Source: Lachnospiraceae bacterium | GTDB taxonomy: Bacteria; Bacillota; Clostridia; Lachnospirales; Lachnospiraceae | Direction of reading: 5' to 3' | Assembly: GCA_016281605.1 (NCBI GenBank) | Contig: JAEEJA010000010.1 | Coordinates: 1 to 41,683, forward strand | Length of the DNA stretch: 41,683 bases | Part shown: piece after piece, positions 8,110 to 16,629 of the stretch | Layout of the letters: every line of letters starts with the position of its first letter | How positions within the stretch are numbered: the first letter of the stretch is position 1 | The notes under the pieces: model-generated | The model's input: only the letters and a program-made list of their open reading frames with translations | What the model was told of the DNA's origin: nothing | The model's database searches: none | Made by a program: the position numbers and the translations under genes

Positions 8110-8255
8110 AAGCTTTATGCAGAAATGAGGAAAGGTTGAAAAAAATCTCTGAAGAGCATTTTTTCAACCAGCAAGCTTGTGTCGAAGCCACAAACTTGTA
8201 TGTTTTCGACACTAGAACAAGAGGTTCTCGTGCGGCGCCTCAGAAAAAAAAGCTT
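8110..8255. repeat. Hairpin-rich intergenic element before thrH
   Basis: Nested and competing inverted repeats fill this gap. GGTTGAAAAAA (8134-8144) pairs with TTTTTTCAACC (8159-8169). CAAG-C-TTGTG (8172-8181) pairs with CACAA-A-CTTG (8189-8198). GTGTCGAA (8179-8186) pairs with TTCGACAC (8205-8212) and excludes the previous stem. AGAAC/GTTCT lies at 8214-8228. TGAGG (8126-8130)/CCTCA (8238-8242) and AAGCTTT (8110-8116)/AAAGCTT (8249-8255) would close the whole. The reading frame of thrH happens to be open through it, but the residues it would encode resemble nothing and carry the hairpins, so it is not coding. Confidence 0.55.
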
Positions 8256-8273
8256 CGGCATGGAGGAAAAAAG

Positions 8274-8879
8274 ATGGAAATAATATGTTTAGATTTAGAA
8301 GGTGTTTTGGTTCCTGAAATATGGATTGCTTTTGCTGAGGCAAGTGGTATACCTGAATTGAAAAAAACAACAAGAGATGAGCCTGATTATGATAAACTCA
8401 TGAATTATCGTCTTGATATCTTGGCAGAACATAATCTCGGTTTAAAAGAAATTCAGGAAACAATTGCAAAAATTGATCCTCTTCCGGGAGCAAAAGAGTT
8501 TTTGGATAAGCTTCGCAGTCTTACACAGGTGATTATCATTAGTGATACATTTACACAGTTTGCTTCTCCTCTTATGAAGAAACTTGGATGGCCAACTATC
8601 ATGTGTAATTCTCTTGAGGTAGCTTCAGACGGAAAGATAACCGGTTTTAAAATGAGGGTTGAAAACTCTAAATTCACAACTGTTAAAGCCCTTCAGTCCA
8701 TAGGATATGAAACAATCGCTAGTGGAGACAGTTTTAATGATCTTGGAATGATTAAGGCAAGCAAGGCTGGATTTTTGTTCAGAACTACTGAACAGATTAA
8801 AAAAGATTATCCTGAATATCCGGCATTTGAAGATTATGATGATCTTTATAATGCTATCGAAAAAGTAATTAATTCATAA
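8274..8879 (+). CDS. thrH: ThrH-type phosphoserine phosphatase / homoserine phosphotransferase
   Basis: A 201-residue HAD-superfamily enzyme. ThrH from Pseudomonas dephosphorylates phosphoserine and can move the phosphate to homoserine, linking serine and threonine synthesis. Motif I is DLEGVLVPEIWIAFAEASGI, with the ThrH-specific DLEG instead of DxDx(T/V). Motif II is VIIISDTF with the Ser, and motif III/IV is IASGDSFNDLGM. It matches the family over its whole length. The open frame continues upstream to 8061, but ATG 8274 has GGAGG 7 bases before it and begins exactly where ThrH homology begins. It sits between the GerMN gene and comEC with no other serine/threonine gene adjacent. Confidence 0.93.
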   Translation: MEIICLDLEGVLVPEIWIAFAEASGIPELKKTTRDEPDYDKLMNYRLDILAEHNLGLKEIQETIAKIDPLPGAKEFLDKLRSLTQVIIISDTFTQFASPLMKKLGWPTIMCNSLEVASDGKITGFKMRVENSKFTTVKALQSIGYETIASGDSFNDLGMIKASKAGFLFRTTEQIKKDYPEYPAFEDYDDLYNAIEKVINS

Positions 8880-8901
8880 TTTATATTGAGGTGGTGATAA
8901 T

Positions 8902-11334
8902 ATAAGACGTCCTGTATTTTGGATGGTTTTATTGTTAATCGCCGGATTTATAATCATCCTCAGACTTGATAAAAGTCAGGATGAGAACAATTATTATCTT
9001 GATACTTACTTCAGTAAAGACAGCATTAATGGTGTCTTTGCTGAAGGTGAAGTTGACAGATACGAAGTAAAAGAAGATTCTGAAGGAAATGTAAATTTCC
9101 ATCTGTATTTAAAAAATATCTCATTAAAAATTCCCGGTAACAGTGATTATAAAAGCTTTAATGCTAAATTAAAATATTTACTTATATTTTCAGATCTGAA
9201 AAAAACATCTTTATTAAAACCCGGAAATCATATATCTATGTCAGGGAACTTAAATCAGATTAAAGCAGCTACAAATCCCGGAGAATTTGATTATAGAAAT
9301 TATCTTAAAAGTAAAAATATATATTACACATTTTATCCGGATAATATAACAATAGAATCATCAGCAATTAATTATTATAAAAACATTTTATTTGAAATCA
9401 AAAATAAAGTAAGTGATTGTTTTGATAAATACCTGCCAAAAAGGGAAGCAGGTGTATCTAAAGCATTATTCTTAGGTGAAAAGAAGGATCTTAATGAGGA
9501 CATTAAAGACCTGTATACTTTAAACGGAATTGGACATATATTGGCAATAAGTGGTTTGCATGTAACTATTATTGGTGCATTTTTCCTAAACATTCTTTTA
9601 CTGCTTGGTTTTAAAAGAAACATTTCATCGATTATTACTTTGATATTTATCTTATCATATGGAATTATGACAGGTTTTAGTGTTTCTACAAATAGAGCAT
9701 GTGTTATGATGATTATTTTTCTTATTGCACCTGTTTTTAAGAGAACCTATGATTCTTTAACTGCTTTATGTATTTCGTGTACAATAATAATCATACAGTC
9801 TCCATATCTTCTTTTTTCGGGTGGATTTTTATTATCATTTTGTTCATGCCTTTCTGTTATTTTGTTAAATATGCCAATTTACTATATATTAACAGGTAAT
9901 GTAAGATATGAAAATCTTAAAAAGCATAAAATCGGATTAATAGATGAAATAAAAAACATTGATGTTCATTCAAAAAAAAGTATAATAAAAACCCTTAAAA
10001 ATTTTTTGATATATTTGCTTAAGAAATTTATTAAAGCTTTGTCAGTAAGTATTGCAGTCACTCTTTTTAACCTACCTGTTATTATGTATAATTTTAATCA
10101 GATTCCTGTATTTGCTATTATTCTAAATATATTAATAGTTCCATTAACTATGATTATATGTATATTATTATTCATGGGAGCAATAATAGGAAATATAGAT
10201 TTATTTGATTTTGCAGCAAAAATAACTTTTAAAATAATTGAAAATCTTTTACAAATTGTTGAAAAAATCTGTAATTTTATATCAGGTTTTGAAAATTCTG
10301 TAGTAATAAGTCCTTCTCCGGATTTTGTTAATATTATCCTTTATTATTTTATATTAATAGGTTTTTCTGTATGTATACGCTTATTTATAAAAAAAGATTT
10401 TACTGAAAAAGTTTTTTTAAACAGAGGTCCTAAAAAGAGATTATATGTTGCGAGAGTAAGTTTTATTACATTTTGTTTGATCGGTCCTATTATTTTGTTT
10501 TTCAAATCAGATGATAATTTGAAAATATCTTTTTTGGATGTTGGCCAGGGAGACTCTATATTTATAAGAGATAATGAGGATAATACATTTTTAATTGATG
10601 GAGGAAGTACAAGCAAGGAAAAAGTTGGAGAGTATATCATTTCACCATATTTAAAGCATGAAGGTGTGAGAGAACTCGATTATATGATAATAACTCATGC
10701 TGATGATGATCATATAAACGGACTTAGTGAGTTAATTGAGTTATCGGATAAGACAGGGGAGGTGAAGATAAGAAATCTTATATTACCTGAAACTGCTCTA
10801 AGGGATGAGATATACATAAGCTTTTTGGAAAAAGCCAAAGAAAAAGACATAAATATATATTATATAAGCACCGGTAATGAAATAAATTTTAATAGATTAA
10901 AGCTTACATGTCTTCATCCGTATAAGGGCTATCTATGTGAAGACAGAAATGAGTATTCTACTTGTTTATCTCTATCCTATGGCGATTTTGATTGTCTATT
11001 AACAGGAGATATATGCGGAGAAGGAGAAGAGTGCTTTATAAACAATTTAAAGGATTATATCAAAGAAAAAAGCATTCATTACGAACTTTTAAAGGTTGCT
11101 CATCATGGCTCAAGGTTTTCGACCCCTTATGAATTGTTGGATTTGATTCATAACGATTATTCGATTATTTCTTGTGGATTAAATAATAGATACTCTCACC
11201 CTCATAAAGAAACCTTAGAACGCCTTAGTTCAGTAGGTTCCCAGGTTTATAGAACAGACCAGAAAGGATGTATAACAATAATTATTGAAGATAATAAGAT
11301 TGATATAAATCCTTTTTTACGTGAAAAGAAGTGA
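8902..11334 (+). CDS. comEC: ComEC/Rec2 DNA-uptake channel
   Basis: ComEC forms the inner-membrane channel through which single-stranded DNA enters during transformation. The protein of about 810 residues has an N-terminal membrane segment and OB-like domain (about 1-150), a multi-pass competence domain (about 190-490, including GIGHILAISGLHVTIIGAFF and GFSVSTNRACVMM) and a C-terminal metallo-beta-lactamase-like domain (about 520-790) with LDVGQGDSIFI, ITHADDDHINGL, LLTGDI and VAHHGSRFSTP. The start is unusual: GAGGTGG at 8888-8894 points to an ATA codon at 8902 that would give M/I-RRPVFWMVLL. The first in-frame ATG, at 8923, lies inside the first membrane helix and has no binding site. The DNA is visibly more AT-rich than its neighbours. 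Confidence 0.93.
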   Translation: MRRPVFWMVLLLIAGFIIILRLDKSQDENNYYLDTYFSKDSINGVFAEGEVDRYEVKEDSEGNVNFHLYLKNISLKIPGNSDYKSFNAKLKYLLIFSDLKKTSLLKPGNHISMSGNLNQIKAATNPGEFDYRNYLKSKNIYYTFYPDNITIESSAINYYKNILFEIKNKVSDCFDKYLPKREAGVSKALFLGEKKDLNEDIKDLYTLNGIGHILAISGLHVTIIGAFFLNILLLLGFKRNISSIITLIFILSYGIMTGFSVSTNRACVMMIIFLIAPVFKRTYDSLTALCISCTIIIIQSPYLLFSGGFLLSFCSCLSVILLNMPIYYILTGNVRYENLKKHKIGLIDEIKNIDVHSKKSIIKTLKNFLIYLLKKFIKALSVSIAVTLFNLPVIMYNFNQIPVFAIILNILIVPLTMIICILLFMGAIIGNIDLFDFAAKITFKIIENLLQIVEKICNFISGFENSVVISPSPDFVNIILYYFILIGFSVCIRLFIKKDFTEKVFLNRGPKKRLYVARVSFITFCLIGPIILFFKSDDNLKISFLDVGQGDSIFIRDNEDNTFLIDGGSTSKEKVGEYIISPYLKHEGVRELDYMIITHADDDHINGLSELIELSDKTGEVKIRNLILPETALRDEIYISFLEKAKEKDINIYYISTGNEINFNRLKLTCLHPYKGYLCEDRNEYSTCLSLSYGDFDCLLTGDICGEGEECFINNLKDYIKEKSIHYELLKVAHHGSRFSTPYELLDLIHNDYSIISCGLNNRYSHPHKETLERLSSVGSQVYRTDQKGCITIIIEDNKIDINPFLREKK

Positions 11335-11367
11335 GTGTATTAACACTTATGTATATTTAGAAATATA

Positions 11368-12336
11368 TTACATAAAATCCGAATGCATATATCTGCTGGG
11401 GGTTATGCCTTCGTAATCTTTAAAGACCTTGGAGAAGTAAAATGCATTGCAAAAACCGGTTTCATCAGCAACTTCAGCTATACTTAAGTGTCCTGCACGT
11501 AATAGTTTTTTGCTTTCTTCAAGTCTTAATTCGAGAAGATACTTAAATATTGTTTTTCCTGTACTTTTGTGAAATATACGATTCATATAATCAAAATTTC
11601 TGTTCAGTTCCTTTTCGAGTATATTTCCTGTTATCTTTTCATTATAATGATTTCTTAAATATGTAATCAAATCTGTCAAAAAGGTTGTCTGAAAGTTCGT
11701 TTGAGTAATGATTTCGGAGTTTGACCTTTGGATATACATAAGTATTAAATGTAAAAGGGAGTTTTCCATAGAATCAAAATTATATGCAGCAATTTTGTTT
11801 TCGTTTATTAGTCTTTTAAATATATTTATGGTTTCACCGAATACTATAGGAGTCAGGTGTGAAAATTTAGGTATTAAAAAAAGATCAGTTTCAGGATAAT
11901 TGTTTTTATCATCCTTTGAAGGAAGATTTGATACTGAAACATGACTTTTAAAGGTTAACGATAGATATTCTTCATCCGTAAGAGTTTTTTCTGTAAGGTT
12001 TTCCCAGAAAAAATGAACAAAATAATAATTGATGTCACTGTCTAATGGCTTTCCCCAATGAGTGCGTCCGGGAGTAAATATAATTACATCTCCGGAAGAA
12101 AGGCTATAAGTATTGTCATCCTCACAAATTATCATATGTCCGCTCTCAACGATATACATAATCCACTCAGTAGATTGTCTTTTAAAGTGCATATTATGGC
12201 CCTTTATATTTACATATCCGTTAAGTGAGACTTGTGGAAGAGAAGTTGATTTATAGGGGTTTGTTACATATAACGTTGTATTAATTATAGATTTTTTTAT
12301 ATATAAATGTGTATCTATTCCGGCTTTTTGTTTCAT
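11368..12336 (-). CDS. AraC-family transcriptional regulator
   Basis: A 322-residue regulator with an N-terminal cupin-like effector domain (about 20-160; GDVIIFTPGRTHWGKP) and a C-terminal AraC double helix-turn-helix domain (about 220-320; second HTH SIAEVADETGFCNAFYFSKVFKDYEGITPSRY). ATG at 12336 has GGAGG 8 bases upstream; a longer start at 12354 does not. It is divergent from two secreted esterase genes and so probably senses a sugar or plant-derived compound and controls them. Effector unknown. Its 3' end converges with comEC, 33 bases apart. Confidence 0.92.
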   Translation of the reverse strand: MKQKAGIDTHLYIKKSIINTTLYVTNPYKSTSLPQVSLNGYVNIKGHNMHFKRQSTEWIMYIVESGHMIICEDDNTYSLSSGDVIIFTPGRTHWGKPLDSDINYYFVHFFWENLTEKTLTDEEYLSLTFKSHVSVSNLPSKDDKNNYPETDLFLIPKFSHLTPIVFGETINIFKRLINENKIAAYNFDSMENSLLHLILMYIQRSNSEIITQTNFQTTFLTDLITYLRNHYNEKITGNILEKELNRNFDYMNRIFHKSTGKTIFKYLLELRLEESKKLLRAGHLSIAEVADETGFCNAFYFSKVFKDYEGITPSRYMHSDFM

Positions 12337-12450
12337 GGTATAATCCTCCAACAATAATAAAGTCGCTATTACATATTTTTATGTCGGTCTACTTTATTTA
12401 TTATTATTTATAATATGTTATCATAAGCGTATAGAAAAACAAAGTATTAT

Positions 12451-12480
12451 TTGTATTTTTAAAACGGTTTTTTATATATT
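12451..12480 (+). promoter_or_regulatory. Candidate promoter of the esterase pair
   Basis: TTGTAT at 12451-12456 and TATATT at 12475-12480 with an 18-base spacer, about 40 bases before the first esterase start. The small dyad ACATA-TTTT-TATGT at 12371-12384 in the same intergenic region could be a regulator site, but it is weak. The region is very AT-rich, so chance matches are likely. Confidence 0.35.
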
Positions 12481-12521
12481 ACATACTTATATCAAGCATT
12501 AAAAAGAAAGGAAAATCTATT

Positions 12522-13817
12522 ATGTTAAAATCAACTCTTAAGAAAGCTGCGGTTTTTTTGTTAGCTACATCAGTAAGCTTTACTACTGTTCAGTTTTCTG
12601 TTGCTGCAAAAAAACCAATACTAAGCAGTAAAAAGCTAACATTGTCAGTAGGAGAAAGCAAAAAAATCAAGGTTAAAAATGCTAAAAAAATATCTTTTAG
12701 GAGTAAAGATAAGACTATTGCAACCGTTAATAAAAAAGGACTTGTAAAAGGTATTAATGAGGGTGCAGTAAAGATAGTAGTTAAAGCAGATAAAAAGACA
12801 CTTACCTGCTCTGTTACAGTAAAGAAATCCGGTTCAGGAAGTGATCCTTCGCCCAGTGCAGCTCCGACAGCTTCACCTGCAACAGTAAAGACTGCAGCTC
12901 CAACACTAGCACCGTCTGTAACACCTACTACTTCACCAACTAGTGAACCTACTATTGCGCCGACCGAAAATCCATTTCCTGATAATCCCGAAACTAAGAT
13001 TGTGTGGCCTGAAGGTATGAAGTCCGGATTAGTGGATGATTTTAATAATTATTTTAAGTTAGATATGACTGAATATGATAGGAAGAAGGGGACTAAATTG
13101 GGAACTATGAATACTATCAGTTACTATTCTGAAGTAATTGGAGCTGATAGAGAGTGCTTTGTATTTCTTCCGCCAGAGTATGATGAAAGTAAAGAGTATC
13201 CTGTTATCTATATGATACATGGCCTTGGTTGTACAGGCGGACAGTGGGTAAATATGAACATTCGCTCATCCTTCAGTGCAATGATTGGAAGAGGTGAAGT
13301 AAAGCCTTTTATTGCTGTTATTCCTAGTGTTGTTCCAAAGGATGGCTTATCACAGAATACTTACTCATCAGAGAATATTGGTGCATTCACAGGATTTATA
13401 GAAGAGTTTTCTAAGGATTTAGAGCCGTACATAAAGAAAAATTATAGTATATCAGAAAAACCGGAGGATACAGGTGTTTGCGGACTTTCCATGGGAGGTA
13501 TGGAGGCACTTTCTCTTGGATTTAGTTTAAAGAATCACTTTAATTTTATCGGTTCATTTTCTGCTGCTCCAACACTTGATACAAGTTGTCTAAACATAAA
13601 GAATTGGGATTTTGCACCTGAAGTTGTTATGGTTTGTACAGGTGATAAAGATGAAACTGTAGGTGATAACCCTTACAATTATCATATGACATTAAAGGAA
13701 AACGGAGTAGAGCATATATGGTATCTTTATCCGGGTGGTACACACTCAGATCCGGTATGGAAAAATGCTGCGATAAATTTTGTACGCTATAGTTTGGGTG
13801 AGACTTCAGTAAAATAA
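12522..13817 (+). CDS. Secreted esterase with bacterial Ig-like domain (copy 1)
   Basis: A 431-residue exported protein. It has a signal peptide (about 1-29, AAVFLLATSVSFTTVQFSVAA), a BIG2-type Ig-like domain (about 30-105; LTLSVGESKKIKVKNAKKI, TIATVNKKGLVKGINEGAVK), a Pro/Thr/Ser-rich linker (about 110-155) and an alpha/beta-hydrolase of the esterase-D/feruloyl-esterase type (about 180-425). The nucleophile elbow is GLSMGG, the acid probably lies in GDKDETVG and the histidine in GGTHSDPVWK. Relatives remove acetyl or feruloyl groups from plant xylan; the substrate here is inferred. AAAGGAAAA precedes the ATG. The gene is followed after 32 bases by a paralogue. Confidence 0.9.
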   Translation: MLKSTLKKAAVFLLATSVSFTTVQFSVAAKKPILSSKKLTLSVGESKKIKVKNAKKISFRSKDKTIATVNKKGLVKGINEGAVKIVVKADKKTLTCSVTVKKSGSGSDPSPSAAPTASPATVKTAAPTLAPSVTPTTSPTSEPTIAPTENPFPDNPETKIVWPEGMKSGLVDDFNNYFKLDMTEYDRKKGTKLGTMNTISYYSEVIGADRECFVFLPPEYDESKEYPVIYMIHGLGCTGGQWVNMNIRSSFSAMIGRGEVKPFIAVIPSVVPKDGLSQNTYSSENIGAFTGFIEEFSKDLEPYIKKNYSISEKPEDTGVCGLSMGGMEALSLGFSLKNHFNFIGSFSAAPTLDTSCLNIKNWDFAPEVVMVCTGDKDETVGDNPYNYHMTLKENGVEHIWYLYPGGTHSDPVWKNAAINFVRYSLGETSVK

Positions 13818-13849
13818 TAAAGGGGTATATAACAGAAAGGAGAAGAATT

Positions 13850-15115
13850 ATGATGTTAAAACAAAGTAAAAAAGTATTTGTATTACTTATGGCTGTTGTA
13901 GTGTGCTTTTCTTCCGTTAAGCTATCTATGGCGGCTAAAGCACCAAGTATCAGTGCTAAAACATTAACACTTAAGGTTGGGGAAAGTAAGAAGCTTAAAG
14001 TTAAAAATGCAAAGAAAGTAAAATGGAAGAGTAAAAATAAGGAAATAGCAACAGTAAGTAAGAAGGGTGTTGTTAAAGCACTTAAAGAAGGAAGTGTTAA
14101 GATTATAGCAAAGACAAATAAGAAGACACTTAGCTGTAAGGTTACTGTTACTTCAGCTGAAGTGAAAGTATCACCGGCTCCTGCGGCTACAAAAGCACCG
14201 GAAAAAACAGCTGCGCCTACAGTTGCTCCTACATCTACTCCATCTACCGAACCGGCAGTTGTACCTACTGAGAATCCATTCCCTAACAATCCACCTACTC
14301 AGGTTGTGTGGCCTTTAGGTATGAAGTCTGGATTAGAAGATGACTTTAATAAATATTTTAAGTTAGATATGACTGAATACGATAGGAAGAAGGGAACTAA
14401 ACTGGGATCCATGAATACTATCAGTTACTATTCTGAAGTAGTTGGAGCTGATAGAGAGTGTTTTGTATTTCTTCCGCCGGGATATGATGAAACAGTAGAG
14501 TATCCGGTAATTTATATGATTCATGGATTTGGATGCACAGGAGGACAGTGGGTTAATATGAATATTCGCTCATACTTCAGCACGATGATTGGAAGAGGTG
14601 AAGTTCCACCGTTTATAGCTGTAATTCCGAGTGTTGTTCCTAAGGATGGAATTCAGGATAAGACTACATCAGCAGAAAAGATTCAGGCATATACAATGTT
14701 TGAAGAAGAATTTACTAAAGATTTAGAGCCATACATAATCGAAAATTACAGTGTATCAACAAAGCCGGAAAATACGGGTATTTGTGGACTGTCTATGGGT
14801 GGAGCTGAGGCACTTACGATTGGTTTTGATTTGAAGAGTCACTTTAATTATATAGGTGCATTTTCAGGTGCTCCTACAGCTGACGCAAGCAAGCTTGATA
14901 TATCAGATTGGGATTTTGCTCCAAAGATGGTTATGATATGTATAGGAGATAAGGATATGGTCGAAGGATCACTAAATTATCACAATGCATTGACTGAAAA
15001 CGGAGTAGAGCATATATGGTATCTCTATCCGGGCGGAGAGCATTCTGATCCTGTATGGAAAAATGCTATAATTAACTTTGTTCGTTACAGCTTAGGAGAT
15101 ATGGAATTAAGCTAA
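13850..15115 (+). CDS. Secreted esterase with bacterial Ig-like domain (copy 2)
   Basis: A 421-residue paralogue of the previous gene with the same order: signal peptide (about 1-29), Ig-like domain (SKKLKVKNAKKVKWKSKNKE), Pro/Thr linker with APT repeats, and esterase domain. The triad is kept: GLSMGG, GDKDMVEG and GGEHSDPVWK. The hydrolase domains are nearly identical even at DNA level (for example 13050-13170 against 14360-14480), while the signal, Ig and linker parts have diverged. This indicates recent tandem duplication or gene conversion. AAAGGAG precedes ATGATG at 13850. It is probably cotranscribed with copy 1 and ends at a strong terminator. Confidence 0.9.
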   Translation: MMLKQSKKVFVLLMAVVVCFSSVKLSMAAKAPSISAKTLTLKVGESKKLKVKNAKKVKWKSKNKEIATVSKKGVVKALKEGSVKIIAKTNKKTLSCKVTVTSAEVKVSPAPAATKAPEKTAAPTVAPTSTPSTEPAVVPTENPFPNNPPTQVVWPLGMKSGLEDDFNKYFKLDMTEYDRKKGTKLGSMNTISYYSEVVGADRECFVFLPPGYDETVEYPVIYMIHGFGCTGGQWVNMNIRSYFSTMIGRGEVPPFIAVIPSVVPKDGIQDKTTSAEKIQAYTMFEEEFTKDLEPYIIENYSVSTKPENTGICGLSMGGAEALTIGFDLKSHFNYIGAFSGAPTADASKLDISDWDFAPKMVMICIGDKDMVEGSLNYHNALTENGVEHIWYLYPGGEHSDPVWKNAIINFVRYSLGDMELS

Positions 15116-15144
15116 TAGATTTTCCCTTTATTATATTTTATGAA

Positions 15145-15174
15145 CAAAACCCCGGATTAAAATCCGGGGTTTTG
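15145..15174. terminator. Bidirectional terminator between esterase 2 and pyrB
   Basis: CAAAACCCCGGATT (15145-15158), a 2-base loop, then AATCCGGGGTTTTG (15161-15174): a 14-bp perfect stem with T/A tails on both sides, serving the two convergent genes. Confidence 0.92.
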
Positions 15175-15176
15175 TG

Positions 15177-16100
15177 TTATGATGGTTCTTTTATATCTAA
15201 AAGTTTCATGATTAAAGCCATACGGGCATAAACTCCAAACTGAACCTGTTTAAAGTAAACTGCCCTTGGATCGTTATCCACATCAACAGATATTTCATTT
15301 ACCCTAGGTAGTGGATGCAGTACAAACATATCTTTTCTGGCATATTGCATCTTTTTTTCATCAAGTATAAAACTATCTTTAAGTCTTACATAATCCTCTT
15401 CATTAAAGAATCTTTCTCTTTGTACTCTTGTCATATAAAGAATATCAAGCTGCGGCATATAGGTCTCTAGCTCATCGGTTTCTGTAAACTCTATATTATT
15501 GGCTTCTAGAACTTCTTTTCTCAGATAATCGGGTATTTTTAATTCATTGGGAGATATAAGTATAAATTTAGTGTTTTTATATCTAACCATAGCATTGATA
15601 AGAGAATGAACGGTTCTTCCAAATTTTAAATCTCCACAAAGTCCAATAGTAAGATTATTTAAATCATCCTTAAGCATCTTTATGGTTAAGAGATCGGTTA
15701 GTGTTTGGGTGGGATGATTATGACCACCATCACCTGCGTTTATAACAGGAATATCAGAGTAAAGGGTTGCAACCTTAGGTGCACCTTCTTTAGGATGTCG
15801 TATAGCACAGATGTCAGCAAAGCAGGATATAACTCTTATGGTATCTGCAACACTTTCTCCCTTTGCGGCAGAAGATGAATCTGCAGATGAAAAACCTATT
15901 ACTTTACCACCAAGATCAAGCATAGCAGTTTCAAAGCTTAATCTTGTTCTAGTGCTTGGCTCATAAAACAATGTAGCAATTTTTTTGCCGTCACACACAT
16001 GAGCGTATTTTTCGGGATTTTCCTTTATGCGTTTGGCAAGATCAAGTATTTCATTGATTTCGTCTACTGATAAATCCATAGGACTTATAAGGTGTTTCAT
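15177..16100 (-). CDS. pyrB: Aspartate carbamoyltransferase catalytic subunit
   Basis: PyrB joins carbamoyl phosphate and aspartate, the first committed step of pyrimidine synthesis. The 307-residue product has the carbamoyl-phosphate loop [16 protein letters not shown] near residue 49, [18 protein letters not shown] with the conserved HPTQ, and [10 protein letters not shown] near 266 in the aspartate-binding loop. Length fits bacterial PyrB. The ATG at 16100 has GAGG 9 bases upstream; the alternative ATG at 16115 has no good site. No pyrI or other pyr gene is adjacent. The transcript leader is only about 30 bases, too short for a PyrR-type attenuator. Confidence 0.97.
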   Translation of the reverse strand: MKHLISPMDLSVDEINEILDLAKRIKENPEKYAHVCDGKKIATLFYEPSTRTRLSFETAMLDLGGKVIGFSSADSSSAAKGESVADTIRVISCFADICAIRHPKEGAPKVATLYSDIPVINAGDGGHNHPTQTLTDLLTIKMLKDDLNNLTIGLCGDLKFGRTVHSLINAMVRYKNTKFILISPNELKIPDYLRKEVLEANNIEFTETDELETYMPQLDILYMTRVQRERFFNEEDYVRLKDSFILDEKKMQYARKDMFVLHPLPRVNEISVDVDNDPRAVYFKQVQFGVYARMALIMKLLDIKEPS

Positions 16101-16137
16101 CACTAATGACCTCATTCTTTCTAAAAAATCTAAAAAG

Positions 16138-16166
16138 ATTATATTGTAAACAGATTAAATTATCAA
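16138..16166 (-). promoter_or_regulatory. Promoter of pyrB
   Basis: On the minus strand TTGATA (16166-16161) and TATAAT (16143-16138) are exactly 17 bases apart. It is divergent from the STAS promoter, with about 60 bases between the two -35 boxes. Confidence 0.7.
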
Positions 16167-16227
16167 CAATAAAATAAAAAACAATTATTTTTTAAAGCTC
16201 TAATAGGTCAAAAGTACTTGCATATGC

Positions 16228-16257
16228 TTGACATAAATATATAAAATGTGGTATATT
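16228..16257 (+). promoter_or_regulatory. Promoter of the STAS/anti-sigma-like operon
   Basis: TTGACA (16228-16233) and TATATT (16252-16257), spacer 18. The leader then contains an imperfect hairpin, GGTCGG (16272-16277) with CCGATCC, before AAAGGAG and the ATG at 16314. No alternative sigma-factor promoter pattern was seen. Confidence 0.65.
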
Positions 16258-16313
16258 ACTACATTATGTGAGGTCGGTGATGATTCCGATCCGTATTGAA
16301 AGGAGATATCGAT

Positions 16314-16610
16314 ATGACAATTAATAAGGAAACTAATGGAAGCTCACTTATAATGGGAATTGAGGGAAGACTTGATACAGCAACTTCTCCCGAGCTTGAA
16401 GCAGAGTTAAAGGCATCTTTAGAGGGTATTGATGATCTTGTATTTGAATTCTCAAATCTTGATTACATTTCCAGTGCGGGACTCAGAGTTCTTCTTTCTG
16501 CTCAGAAGACCATGAATAAACAGGGCAAGATGGTAATCAGAAATGCAAATGATTCAATTAAGGAAATATTTGATGTAACAGGATTTACAGATATACTGAC
16601 AATTGAATAA
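16314..16610 (+). CDS. STAS-domain anti-sigma factor antagonist
   Basis: A 98-residue single-domain STAS protein of the SpoIIAA/RsbV type. In partner switching the unphosphorylated antagonist binds the cognate kinase. Family features: IMGIEGRLDTATSPELEAEL at the start, then LVFEFSNLDYISSAGLRVLL, where the Ser before AGLR is the expected phosphorylation site, and a C-terminal SIKEIFDVTGFTDILTIE. AAAGGAG lies 7 bases before the ATG. The kinase-like gene follows after 19 bases. No sigma factor or PP2C phosphatase is encoded next to it, so the target is unknown. Confidence 0.93.
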   Translation: MTINKETNGSSLIMGIEGRLDTATSPELEAELKASLEGIDDLVFEFSNLDYISSAGLRVLLSAQKTMNKQGKMVIRNANDSIKEIFDVTGFTDILTIE

Positions 16611-16629
16611 GAAGAAAGTGGGTGAGACT

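Noticed and set aside
8061-8273. N-terminal extension of thrH by 71 codons
   Set aside because: The segment is built of inverted repeats, shows no resemblance to HAD proteins, and ATG 8274 has an excellent ribosome binding site exactly where ThrH homology starts.
12371-12384. AraC operator ACATA-TTTT-TATGT
   Set aside because: Only 5-base arms in a very AT-rich region; too weak to claim as an operator.
13627-14289. Long open frame on the minus strand across the esterase pair
   Set aside because: It lies antisense to the end of esterase 1 and the signal/Ig/linker part of esterase 2. Its Val/Thr/Ala-rich product mirrors the low-complexity linker, with no ribosome binding site logic and no family resemblance.
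16101-16137. PyrR-type attenuator before pyrB
   Set aside because: The leader from the predicted start is about 30 bases and has no terminator or anti-terminator structure.
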